From positions 1 through 64,000 of the forward strand of contig CAWAYV010000011.1 of the NCBI GenBank assembly GCA_963786295.1: a stretch of 64,000 nt of DNA, written 5' to 3'. A program made the translations under genes and the position numbers. Shown one piece after another: positions 38,213 through 46,288 of this stretch; position 1 is the first letter of the stretch; each line of letters opens with the position of its first letter. Source of the DNA: JACCZX01 sp963786295 (GTDB lineage: Bacteria; Pseudomonadota; Gammaproteobacteria; Burkholderiales; Burkholderiaceae_F). The notes below the pieces were generated by a model. The model ran no database searches and was not told where the DNA came from. It saw nothing but the letters and a program-made list of their open reading frames with translations.

Positions 38213-39508
38213 CTAAACCCCCGCCGCCGTGACGCGCGCCGAACCATCGGCTTCGAAGCGAATCGCCAGGCCCTGCTGAAGCGCGGCCGAGCGCAGCGTG
38301 TTCTGCAAGCCCGGGTTATCGGCCACGCTGGGTTTGAATTTCACCTTCAACGCACCGTCCCGATATTCCATGCCGGCCACGCTGCCGACCGGTGCGGCCG
38401 ACAACAGCAACGCTGTACGCGCATTGAGCACCGAAAAATCGTTCGCGGAAGCAATGCCGGCGCGCGCGCGCACCTCCGCCAGCTTCTGCTTGGTCTGCAC
38501 CATCGTGTCCGCTACGGTCGTGACCTCCGGAAACGTCGAACGAAAGTTCGTTTCCATCTGACTGCGGATCGTTCTTTCTTCGCTCTCCAGTTTCAGGTTG
38601 TAGGCATTCATGCCGAGGATCGCGACGGCTGCCGCGGCAGCAACCCACAGCAGCGGCACGCGCACGGAACGGCTCGACAACGACACCCTCGAGCTGCCGA
38701 CAAAGTTGCCGATCATTCCGCCTTGAGCGAAAGCGCCCTGCAACAAGCTGACCCCCGTTTCGGTGCTCGCCAGGTCGGCTTCCTGCGCGTTGACATCGAT
38801 CTGCACGTTCAGCACCCCGGCCAGCGGGCTCATGCGCGCCCCGTCGCGCCCGAACACCTGGATGCGCTTGACGCCGAGCTGCCGCACTGCGAGCGCGAGC
38901 GCGGGCGGAACCGTATCGTCGGTGAGGTCGAACGCAAAGCCGTCGTGCGTTGCCGAGCGCGCGATACCGCGCCCGCGATCGACTCGCACCGACAGCACAC
39001 CGGCGGCCGGCGCCGGCACCGTATAGATCTCGCTATACGCCGCGCGCACTTTGAAGCCTGCTTCGGTCACGACGTCGAGCGCGCGTGTCAGGATGCCACG
39101 GTCGATCACCGCGACCGGCATCTTCGGTTGCGCCGCAATCGTGGTCGTGCCGGTGCCTCCGCGCGGGATGTTGAATGCGAAATGGCAATCGGCGGCATCC
39201 GCCAGCAGTCGATCTTCCAGAATGTTCGGCAGCGCCATGCGCAATCGGCCTTCCGACAGCTTCGGCGATGCGATCGCGGTGATGAACACGTCGTTCGAAT
39301 CGAACACCAGATCGACTGCGTTGGCCTTTGGCAGCAGAGCGACTGGCGCCTCACCTCGCGTCGATTCGCGGCCCGACAGCGCCACGTACGACACGACAGT
39401 GCCTGAAGCAAAGTGCGTCCGCCCGCCCGTGTCGAGGCGCGGCGGCAAAAACAAAAGTAACCGTTGTGGGGATCGATCTCTCATGTCAGTGCCCCTGGGC
39501 GGCCCCAA
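38213..39508 (-). CDS. gspL: Type II secretion protein GspL
   Basis: Up to 431 residues; ATG 39484 (MRDRSPQRLLLFLPPR) is the more likely start, giving 423. The cytoplasmic actin-like domain (MALPNILEDRLLADAADCHFAF, AVIDRGILTRALDV) binds GspE. It is followed by one membrane helix (VPLLWVAAAAAVAILGMNAY) and a small periplasmic domain (GMEYRDGALKVKFKPSVAD). The frame is intact. Confidence 0.93.
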   Translation of the reverse strand: MGPPRGTDMRDRSPQRLLLFLPPRLDTGGRTHFASGTVVSYVALSGRESTRGEAPVALLPKANAVDLVFDSNDVFITAIASPKLSEGRLRMALPNILEDRLLADAADCHFAFNIPRGGTGTTTIAAQPKMPVAVIDRGILTRALDVVTEAGFKVRAAYSEIYTVPAPAAGVLSVRVDRGRGIARSATHDGFAFDLTDDTVPPALALAVRQLGVKRIQVFGRDGARMSPLAGVLNVQIDVNAQEADLASTETGVSLLQGAFAQGGMIGNFVGSSRVSLSSRSVRVPLLWVAAAAAVAILGMNAYNLKLESEERTIRSQMETNFRSTFPEVTTVADTMVQTKQKLAEVRARAGIASANDFSVLNARTALLLSAAPVGSVAGMEYRDGALKVKFKPSVADNPGLQNTLRSAALQQGLAIRFEADGSARVTAAGV

Positions 39509-39571
39509 GGTGCTGACGCGCCCCCTCGGCGGGCAGCGAACGTAGTGAGCGTGCTGGGTTCCATAGCAACC

Positions 39572-40510
39572 TCAAATCTCTCGAGTCCAAAGTACGGCCA
39601 CCGCCTGTTGGCCCTGGCCGGGAATGGCACGTTTGACCAGTGCCTCCATCCGCGTAACGGCGCGATCGAGCTTCACTTCGCCGCGAATGAAGAAAAAGCG
39701 CGATGCCGTCGATATCTCGGAGTCGGTGACCAGCGCGCCCTTGTTGCCGAGACGCGTTCGGACTTCACCGGTGTTGTTGAAATACGAAACGCGATCGCGT
39801 TCGGCCACCAGCGTGCGCGCTTCGGCCAAGGTCAACTCGGGCACGCGTGCGGCGATGACTTCGGCCGTAGCAGTGTTGGCATTGACAGCCGTGCGTTCGT
39901 CGAGCACGACGATATACGGAGCGAGGCGCTGCACGGCAGCCGGATCGATGCCCGATATACCCGCGATGTCTTGCGGCAGCATCAGCGGCAACGGGCGTGG
40001 CTTGTCGCGCGCCCGCAGTTCGGCATCGGAAATTCCGCCGCTCTGATCGGGCGCCACCAGCGCCGGCATCGCTTGCGCCATGCGCAACGCGATCAAATCC
40101 GCCGTCTGTTCGGGCAACTGCAATAGTGTCACCAGCCGCTGTAGCGTCTGCAACTCGCGTTCGAGCACCTGACCGTTTTCGACGAGGTTGCGCAGATTGA
40201 ACCGGCCCTGTGCGTCTTCCATCGAGCCCGCAATGGTCGCGAGCGCCGCCAGCGACCCGGTTTCACCCAACTGATCGAGCCGCGTTTCGGCCAGCGGCTG
40301 TGACCACGGCTCGCTCAACGCGTCGTACTGCGAGCGATTGGCGTCCTCGCGCAAAATCGCGCGGCCCCAGTCGAGCGCACCGCGCAGCAGCAGGCGGCTC
40401 TGCGAAGTGAGCTGCTGATTCTCGATCGTTCGCAACAGTACGAACTGGCGATAGAACAAGCCGGTGATGATCATCGTTGCAAGGGCGGCGACGAACAAGG
40501 CCATGAGCAC
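39572..40510 (-). CDS. gspK: Type II secretion minor pseudopilin GspK
   Basis: At least 312 residues. The N-terminal region reads HERGAAVLMALFVAALATMIITG, the class III prepilin motif (Gly then hydrophobic helix) of GspK. The body carries the GspK domain (WGRAILREDANRSQYDALSEPW, GRFNLRNLV, VNANTATAEVIAARVPELTLAEA) and the calcium-site-like loops of the family. The GTG at 40510 lies inside the leader, so the true start is probably upstream within 40510-40560. GspK caps the pseudopilus tip with GspI and GspJ. Confidence 0.9.
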   Translation of the reverse strand: MLMALFVAALATMIITGLFYRQFVLLRTIENQQLTSQSRLLLRGALDWGRAILREDANRSQYDALSEPWSQPLAETRLDQLGETGSLAALATIAGSMEDAQGRFNLRNLVENGQVLERELQTLQRLVTLLQLPEQTADLIALRMAQAMPALVAPDQSGGISDAELRARDKPRPLPLMLPQDIAGISGIDPAAVQRLAPYIVVLDERTAVNANTATAEVIAARVPELTLAEARTLVAERDRVSYFNNTGEVRTRLGNKGALVTDSEISTASRFFFIRGEVKLDRAVTRMEALVKRAIPGQGQQAVAVLWTREI

Positions 40511-40584
40511 GGCTGCCCCGCGCTCATGGCGCGGGCGCGCCGGCTGCGCCGGGCGCGCGCGCCGTTTCGAGGCTCCCTCCCCGG

Positions 40585-40605
40585 CCCTCCCTCCACGAGG
40601 GAGGG
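40585..40605. other. Stem-loop between gspJ and gspK
   Basis: CCCTCCCT and AGGGAGGG flank a 5-nt loop, a perfect 8-bp stem without a T tract. It is located in the 127-bp gspJ-gspK spacer, the largest gap within the gsp operon. Confidence 0.6.
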
Positions 40606-40637
40606 GGCAAGACCTAGCCCGGCGTGTTGCTTCTCGT

Positions 40638-41288
40638 TCATGCGCCCACCAGAAACACGCGCCGAAACTGTTTACCGTCGGTGCGCAGCACGGTCACTTC
40701 AATGCCCGGCGGCACTGCTGGAGAGCGCGCGGTGGGCTGCGTGCCGGTGGGCTGCGTGCCGGTGGGCTGCGTGCCCGAGGCGTCGGGGTTGAACGGCGAT
40801 ACCCAGCCTGTCGGGACCTGCCACACCCGGACTGCGATCGATTGCACTTGGCCCATCAAACGCGCGGTCTCGAAGTTCTCGGCATTGGCACGCTCAAATG
40901 CCGGCAGCGGAGGCGTCGCCTGCCGCACGAGCGTGCCGTCGACGACTCGATAAAACACGGTCTGTACTTCGGTCGCACGATCGGCGACCGGGCTTGCGAC
41001 GCGCGCGAGCTCGATTACCTGCCCGCCGTCGGCCACACCGATGTTGAGCGGCGACGTGGTGAGTCCGAGAAATGCCGGATTCGTCACCTGTGTCAGGTCG
41101 CGCTCCATCTGCCCGAACGCGGTCAATAACGAACGCACGTCGTCGACTTCAGGCTCGAGCCGCTCGCGCGTTGCGACCAGTGAGTCGAGCCCGCGCCAGG
41201 CGATCATCGACACGATCGATAGCACGGTGATCGCCACCAGCAATTCGAGCAATGTAAAGCCGCGCGGGCTGTAGCGCTTGGAGTTCAT
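40638..41288 (-). CDS. gspJ: Type II secretion minor pseudopilin GspJ
   Basis: 216 residues from the ATG at 41288. Prepilin cleavage motif RGFTLLELLVAITVLSIVS, then the GspJ domain (WRGLDSLVATRERLEPEVDDV, FGQMERDLTQVTNP). A 15-bp unit repeated three times encodes GTQPTGTQPTGTQPT in a surface loop near residue 175. It overlaps gspI by 4 bp. Confidence 0.95.
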   Translation of the reverse strand: MNSKRYSPRGFTLLELLVAITVLSIVSMIAWRGLDSLVATRERLEPEVDDVRSLLTAFGQMERDLTQVTNPAFLGLTTSPLNIGVADGGQVIELARVASPVADRATEVQTVFYRVVDGTLVRQATPPLPAFERANAENFETARLMGQVQSIAVRVWQVPTGWVSPFNPDASGTQPTGTQPTGTQPTARSPAVPPGIEVTVLRTDGKQFRRVFLVGA

Positions 41289-41671
41289 TGATTTGTAGGC
41301 ATCACGGTCATCAACTCGACGAGCTGGCTCCGATTGCCGGCGTCGTCCTGCCGAAAAACTCGCACTTCCACGCGACGGAAAAACGGATTGGGAGTTGGTT
41401 TGACTGCCTGCGAGCAAATGAAGCTGGCGCCGCCCTGCTCGCAGGCGAGCATGCTCTCCCCAGGCTCGAGACGTTCGCGTCCCAGACGCAATTCGAGCAA
41501 TCGGTTTTCCGCCGTCAGCACCGCCAATAGCTTCTGCCGCGTGTACTCCGCGGTCGAAGTCAACGACATCGCACCGCGCATCGCCGCCGCCAACGCGACG
41601 CCGATGATCACCAGCGCGACCAACACTTCCAGCAACGTAAAGCCCCGCTTTTTCTTGACCGTTCGCATCAC
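41285..41671 (-). CDS. gspI: Type II secretion minor pseudopilin GspI
   Basis: 128 residues. Prepilin motif KRGFTLLEVLVALVIIGVAL, followed by the GspI pattern (ENRLLELRLGRERLEPGE, FFRRVEVRVFRQDDAG). It starts pseudopilus tip assembly with GspJ and GspK. It overlaps gspH and gspJ by 4 bp each, a tightly coupled operon. Confidence 0.95.
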   Translation of the reverse strand: MMRTVKKKRGFTLLEVLVALVIIGVALAAAMRGAMSLTSTAEYTRQKLLAVLTAENRLLELRLGRERLEPGESMLACEQGGASFICSQAVKPTPNPFFRRVEVRVFRQDDAGNRSQLVELMTVMPTNQ

Positions 41672-42219
41672 TTCGTCGTGACCTGCTCTATCGCGAGAAG
41701 CGCACGGCCCACTTCGTCGAAGTCGACTCGGACCGCTCCGTCTTCGCTGGTCAGCTCAAGCCGCCAGCGGGGCTGTATCCACTCGCGCGCAATGGCTACC
41801 CGCACCGGCGGCGCGCCCGGGCCGAGCAGCACTTGCGCCGGCTGCGGCCCGCCGTTATCGAGCACCGCCAGGCGCGTCAGCGGTGTTTCCCACTTACGCT
41901 CGCGCAATAAGTCGTCGCCGGTCAACAGCCGCCTTTCGCCGCCCGATTCGGTCACAAAGCGATAGCCGTGCAAATCGGCTTCCCACACGATCGGTTGCTG
42001 CGTGATACGCGACTCGTCCGCAGCGAGCGCCATCAATTGCCCGACGCGTTGCGCCTCGCGCTGCAACTGCTGGCGCGGATCAGGCGTGATGTTGATCGTG
42101 ACCAGCGAAACCAGAATGCCGGCGAGCACGATCACGACCATCAGTTCGAGCAACGTGAAGCCCGCCGAGCGCCGCGTTGCCGCCCGCCCGAGCAATGAGT
42201 CGAACGCTACAGCTGCCAC
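41668..42219 (-). CDS. gspH: Type II secretion minor pseudopilin GspH
   Basis: 183 residues. Prepilin motif SAGFTLLELMVVIVLAGILV, followed by the GspH domain (REAQRVGQLMALAADESRI, IVWEADLHGYRFV). Links the tip complex to the GspG shaft. Its start overlaps the end of gspG by about 13 bp. Confidence 0.94.
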   Translation of the reverse strand: MAAVAFDSLLGRAATRRSAGFTLLELMVVIVLAGILVSLVTINITPDPRQQLQREAQRVGQLMALAADESRITQQPIVWEADLHGYRFVTESGGERRLLTGDDLLRERKWETPLTRLAVLDNGGPQPAQVLLGPGAPPVRVAIAREWIQPRWRLELTSEDGAVRVDFDEVGRALLAIEQVTTK

Positions 42220-42671
42220 GAGCCGATGTCGGCGTCGGGCGTGTTCGGCTCACCGCCGTTGGCACGGTCGCGGCCGAGCGAGAACACGTCGATTTCACCG
42301 CGCACGCCTGGATTGAGGAATTTGTAAGGCTCACCCCACGGATCGGCCGGCACCGTCGAGCGCTCCAGGTATCCCCCCTGTTTCCAGTTGCTCGGTATCG
42401 GCTCTGTCGTTGGCCTCGTGATCAGAGCCTGCAAGCCTTGATCGGTCGTCGGATAGCGCCCATTGTCGAGTCGGTACAGTTTCAGCGCTTGCATGATCGA
42501 TGCAATGTCTTGCTTCGCTGCCGCGATCCTTGCATCGTCGGTGCGGCCCACGACGCGCGGCACGATCAGCGCCGCAAGCACACCGAGGATCGTGATCACG
42601 ACCATGATCTCGATCAACGTGAAGCCGCGCGCGGGAAAAAAAGAGGAACGAACACCTGTCATCGGAGTCAT
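42207..42671 (-). CDS. gspG: Type II secretion major pseudopilin GspG
   Basis: 154 residues from ATG 42671 (or 151 from 42662). Prepilin motif ARGFTLIEIMVVITILGVLAAL, then the GspG signature (KQDIASIMQALKLYRLDNGRYPTTDQGLQAL, broken here only for quoting; DPWGEPYKFLNPG) and a calcium-binding C-terminal loop (SLGRDRANGGEPNTPDADIG). It forms the pseudopilus shaft and is the first gene of the minus-strand gsp operon, divergent from gspC. Confidence 0.96.
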   Translation of the reverse strand: MTPMTGVRSSFFPARGFTLIEIMVVITILGVLAALIVPRVVGRTDDARIAAAKQDIASIMQALKLYRLDNGRYPTTDQGLQALITRPTTEPIPSNWKQGGYLERSTVPADPWGEPYKFLNPGVRGEIDVFSLGRDRANGGEPNTPDADIGSWQL

Positions 42672-42824
42672 CAGACCATTGGGCAATACGGTAGAAAACT
42701 TGAAGATAAGCGTCGAACGCCTTGAAGTTCCTCGCTTTTCGACGCGGACAACCGAGGGTGCGAGGGATATTATCAACGCAAGTCCGGTGCCCCACCCCCC
42801 GGAAAGGGGATGCTTCACGGACTA

Positions 42825-42866
42825 ATACATGATGAGCTAACGCTGATACATGATGAGCTAACGCTG
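42825..42866. repeat. Perfect 21-bp tandem repeat in the gspG-gspC divergent region
   Basis: ATACATGATGAGCTAACGCTG occurs twice head-to-tail (42825-42845 and 42846-42866), 17 bp before the gspC start. It could be a duplicated regulator site or promoter element, or a replication-slippage product. Confidence 0.85.
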
Positions 42867-42883
42867 CCCATGGACTGGAGACA

Positions 42884-43642
42884 GTGAAAAAGTTTGCTTT
42901 TGCTGCTGTTCATTTGGTTTTCTTCGCCGGTGTGATGGCGATCGCGGCCTATTGGGGCATTCGTATCTTCACGCCCGCGCCGATCGCGGCGCCGCCGCCG
43001 CTGCCGCCGCCACCGTTACGCGATCCGGATCCGATGGCGGCGGCGCGCATGTTCGGCAAGGTTGATGTGGTGCAGTCGGTGGCGACCAATGTGCAGGCAC
43101 TCGGAATATTCGCCGCGGGCAAGGATTCGAGTGCAGTACTCGTGGTCGACGGCAAACCTGCGCGAGTGTTTTTGGTCGGACAGGAAGTCGTACCCGGCAT
43201 GAAGCTGGTGTCGGTGACGCCCGAGATCGCGGTTCTTGAATCGAGCGGCGGCGGTCGCCAGGAAGTACGAATGCCGGCGCGCCCGATCGCACAACTCGGC
43301 GGGCTTCCGGCCGCACCCAACTTCTTTCGAGACGGCAACACCCTGACCGCTCCGAGCAGCGACGGGGCGCCGAATATTCCGCGCACTGTGCCGATGCAAG
43401 CACCGCGACAGGCGCTTCCGCAGCCACCTCCGATGGTGCCGCCGCAAGTACCGGCGCAGCAGTTTCCGAGTCAGCCGCCGCAGCAACAAGTACCGCAGCA
43501 ACAAGTGCCGCAGCAACAAATACCGCAGCAACAAGTGCCGCAGCAACAAATGCCGCAGCAACAAATGCCGCAGCAACAAATGCCGCAGCAGCCAGTGCCG
43601 CAACCGATCATTCCCGGCGGAGTGCCGGCGCAGACGCAGTAG
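42884..43642 (+). CDS. gspC: Type II secretion protein GspC with PQQQ-repeat tail
   Basis: 252 residues from GTG 42884 (CTGGAG upstream). One N-terminal membrane helix (FAAVHLVFFAGVMAIAAYW), a proline-rich linker, then a homology-region (HR) domain (SVATNVQALGIFAAG, SSAVLVVDGKPARVFLVGQ, VTPEIAVLESSGGGRQEV) that docks on the N0 domain of GspD. Instead of a PDZ or coiled-coil domain, the C-terminus is about 95 residues rich in Pro/Gln with eight pentapeptide repeats (PQQQV/M/I type). It is divergent from gspG. Confidence 0.88.
   Translation: MKKFAFAAVHLVFFAGVMAIAAYWGIRIFTPAPIAAPPPLPPPPLRDPDPMAAARMFGKVDVVQSVATNVQALGIFAAGKDSSAVLVVDGKPARVFLVGQEVVPGMKLVSVTPEIAVLESSGGGRQEVRMPARPIAQLGGLPAAPNFFRDGNTLTAPSSDGAPNIPRTVPMQAPRQALPQPPPMVPPQVPAQQFPSQPPQQQVPQQQVPQQQIPQQQVPQQQMPQQQMPQQQMPQQPVPQPIIPGGVPAQTQ
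43482..43601 (+). repeat. 15-bp repeats encoding PQQQ(V/I/M) pentapeptides
   Basis: About eight copies of CCGCAGCAACAARTG-type units in the 3' end of gspC. Uniform codon use suggests expansion by slippage. Confidence 0.9.
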
Positions 43643-43652
43643 GGCGGAACTT

Positions 43653-44528
43653 CTAAGCGGCGACGACCGTATCCGCGTTCGGCGGATACGATTTTTCCCC
43701 TGGCAATGTCGAGTCGATTGGCAGCGAAGGCTGGTCTGCGATTTCCGCATACAGCGGCGAAAAATCGGGCGCCGTGGCAGCGAACAGTTGATCGAAGGAC
43801 TCGACGACGAAGTAAGTGGACTGGTAGTCGTCGATCTTGTACGGCGTTCGCAAAACTCGTTTTAGATCGAACGCAAGACGCTGCGGCGTCAGACTGGTGA
43901 GCGCGTATTGAATCTCGCCCACTGAAGACAGAACACCGGCGCCATAGACGCGCAACCCACGCGCGGTTGCGATCAAGCCGAATTCCACCGTGTACCAGTA
44001 AAGGCGCGCCAGATATTCGAGCGCTTGTAAGCCCTGCGCTTTTAGTCCGCCGCGGCCGAACGCCTGCATATAGTCGGCAAATACCGGATTGAACAGCAGT
44101 GGCACGTGTCCATAAAGATCGTGAAATACGTCGGGCTCGACGATGTAGTCGAACTCCGCGGGAGCGCGTAGCCAAACGGTGACTGGGAAGCGGCGATGTG
44201 CGAGCAGCGAGAAAAAAGCATGCTCGGGAATCAGACCTGGCACCGCAACGACTTCCCAGCCGGTTGCGCTGCGCAATGATTCGCTGATCGAGTCGAACCG
44301 CGGAATGTGATCCGCCGCGCCCAACTCTCCTAACGATTCGATGAATTCCTCACACGCTTGGCCGCGCGCCTGCTTGACCTGGCGTGCGAATAGGCGCGCA
44401 TACATCGCGTGCTCGTCCGGCGTGTAACGCTCCCAGTGTTGGTCGCACGTGTAGTCGTCGCGCGCCTCGGAATAATCGCCGCGCGGTGGACGAGCGCTGG
44501 CGCCGTAGGTGACCGGTGCGACTGCCAT
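43653..44528 (-). CDS. phhA: Phenylalanine 4-monooxygenase
   Basis: 291 residues, the bacterial PAH length. The iron site is complete: His-His in FHDLYGHVPLL and Glu in WYTVEFGLIATARGLRVYG. The pterin region (VPGLIPEHAFFSLLAHRRFP) is conserved. It hydroxylates phenylalanine to tyrosine using tetrahydropterin and O2. It lies 12 bp downstream of hppD, so the two form a phenylalanine/tyrosine degradation unit. No pterin carbinolamine dehydratase gene is in the window. Confidence 0.96.
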   Translation of the reverse strand: MAVAPVTYGASARPPRGDYSEARDDYTCDQHWERYTPDEHAMYARLFARQVKQARGQACEEFIESLGELGAADHIPRFDSISESLRSATGWEVVAVPGLIPEHAFFSLLAHRRFPVTVWLRAPAEFDYIVEPDVFHDLYGHVPLLFNPVFADYMQAFGRGGLKAQGLQALEYLARLYWYTVEFGLIATARGLRVYGAGVLSSVGEIQYALTSLTPQRLAFDLKRVLRTPYKIDDYQSTYFVVESFDQLFAATAPDFSPLYAEIADQPSLPIDSTLPGEKSYPPNADTVVAA

Positions 44529-44540
44529 CAGATAGCCCCA

Positions 44541-45665
44541 CTATGCAGGTGCCTTGCTTTCGTCGGGTTTCAACACGCCCCGGCGGATTTGATCGAGCTC
44601 GATCGATTCGAACAATGCGCGGAAGTTACCTTCGCCGAATCCCTCGTCGCCCTTGCGCTGAATGATCTCAAAAAAGATCGGGCCGATGACGGTCTGCGTA
44701 AATATCTGCAGAAGCAATTCATTGGGCGCGCCTTGGTGCGTGGCGCCGTCGATCAAGATGCGCAGCTGTTTCAGCTCGGCCAGTTGCTCGCCATGGTTTG
44801 GTAGCCGCTGGTCGATCAGGTCGTAGTAAGTGTCGATCGTGTCCTGAAACACGACTCCATTTTGCTTCATTGCACGCACGGTCGCGTAAATATCGCCGGT
44901 CGCAAGTGCGACGTGCTGAATGCCTTCGCCGCGATACTCGTCAAGATATTCGACGATCTGGCTCTTGTCGTCGGAGCTTTCGTTGATCGGAATGCGGATC
45001 TTTCCGCACGGGCTCGTCATCGCCTTGCTTTTGAGCCCGGTCAGCTTGCCCTCGATATCGAAATATCGGACTTCCCTGAAGTTGAACAACCGCTCGTAAT
45101 ACTCAGCCCATTCCTTCATCCGGCCGCGATGCACGTTGTGCGTTAGGTGATCGATGTAGGCCAGCCCGCAGCCTGTCGGGTTCGGCTGCGCGCCTGCAAT
45201 CGGCTCGAAGTCGACATCGTAGATATTGATATCGCCGATGCCGCCGGGTACGGCGGCGTTTTTGCCGCGCCAGCGATCGACGAAATAGATCAAGGAGTCG
45301 CCGATGCCCTTGATGGCCGGTATGTTCAGCTCCATCGGCCCTGACTTGGAGTCGAACCCCCATGCGCCGAGTTCGAGCGCGCGCTGGTATGCCTGCGCCG
45401 CGTCCCGCACGCGAAACGCGATCGCGCAGATCGACGGCCCGTGTAGGCGCGCAAAGCGCTGCGCAAACGAATCGGGCTCGGCATTGATGATGAAGTTGAC
45501 GCCGCCCTGCCGGTACAGCGTTACCCTTTTTTTGCGGTGCCGGGCAACCGCCAAAAAGCCCATCGTTTCGAAAAGATTGCCCAGCGCCACCGGATCGGGC
45601 GCGGCGTACTCGATGAACTCGAAACCGTCGGTGCCCATTGGGTTGTCCCAGCCGGTGAATTGCAT
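44541..45665 (-). CDS. hppD: 4-hydroxyphenylpyruvate dioxygenase
   Basis: 374 residues from ATG 45665, where GGGAGAT gives the ribosome site (an upstream in-frame start would add 15 residues). Two VOC domains. The iron ligands are His in AYIDHLTHNV, His in GIQHVALATGD and Glu in IFFEIIQRKG. The C-terminal KGDEGFGEGNFRALFESIE helix gates the active site. It converts 4-hydroxyphenylpyruvate to homogentisate. Homogentisate dioxygenase is not in the window. Confidence 0.96.
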   Translation of the reverse strand: MQFTGWDNPMGTDGFEFIEYAAPDPVALGNLFETMGFLAVARHRKKRVTLYRQGGVNFIINAEPDSFAQRFARLHGPSICAIAFRVRDAAQAYQRALELGAWGFDSKSGPMELNIPAIKGIGDSLIYFVDRWRGKNAAVPGGIGDINIYDVDFEPIAGAQPNPTGCGLAYIDHLTHNVHRGRMKEWAEYYERLFNFREVRYFDIEGKLTGLKSKAMTSPCGKIRIPINESSDDKSQIVEYLDEYRGEGIQHVALATGDIYATVRAMKQNGVVFQDTIDTYYDLIDQRLPNHGEQLAELKQLRILIDGATHQGAPNELLLQIFTQTVIGPIFFEIIQRKGDEGFGEGNFRALFESIELDQIRRGVLKPDESKAPA

Positions 45666-45916
45666 CGCAATCTCCCTGTCGAACTCGCTACAACAGGGAT
45701 TCTGCCGCAATCGCCGGCAATCGCTGCAATGCGTTAGCCCGTGCGTCGATACGTGGCGTCATTTCGTCGCACAGATCGGCGTTTCACCCCGATCGTTCCG
45801 CGAGCTTGCAGTTCGCTCCATCGTTTGTGCAGTTCGTCGCACTCCGATCGCATTGTGCGAGCTGTCTCCCTACAGTTCGCTTCAACCGAAGGCAGACGCA
45901 ACGAAAGGAGAGCACC

Positions 45917-46138
45917 ATGTATCGCACATCCCACTCAATTCGCATTCTGAGCGCGGCACTCGCCGCAGTCTTCGGGCTTGGGCTGGTCGCCACTGCGGGC
46001 GGTGCGTTACGCGAGGAACGTGTGCTGCCGAAAGCCGAGACTCTGCAGGTAGTGCATCTCGAACCCGTCATCGTCCGGTCGCATCAGCCGCCGCACGTGG
46101 CAGCGGCGTGCGAACAGGCGCCGAAGGCATCAATGTAG
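45917..46138 (+). CDS. Small exported peptide of unknown function
   Basis: 73 residues. AAGGAGAGCACC precedes ATG 45917, a hydrophobic signal (ILSAALAAVFGLGLVATAGGA) follows, and a strong terminator lies 25 bp after the stop, so it is an independent short transcription unit. The mature peptide (about 45 residues, one Cys) matches no family I know. Confidence 0.65.
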   Translation: MYRTSHSIRILSAALAAVFGLGLVATAGGALREERVLPKAETLQVVHLEPVIVRSHQPPHVAAACEQAPKASM

Positions 46139-46162
46139 ATTTATCGCCACTTTCATCAACAG

Positions 46163-46187
46163 AGGCCCGGATGATCCGGGCCTTTTT
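46163..46187 (+). terminator. Rho-independent terminator
   Basis: AGGCCCGGAT and ATCCGGGCCT form a near-perfect hairpin followed by TTTTTG. It ends the small exported-peptide transcript. Confidence 0.88.
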
Positions 46188-46288
46188 GTTTGTACCGTCC
46201 AATCGCGTTTTGCGCATTCTGTTGCCCGATAAATGCAATCTGTCGCAGTAAATTGGTGTTCGCATACCTCACCTTATAAAGTTCGGGG

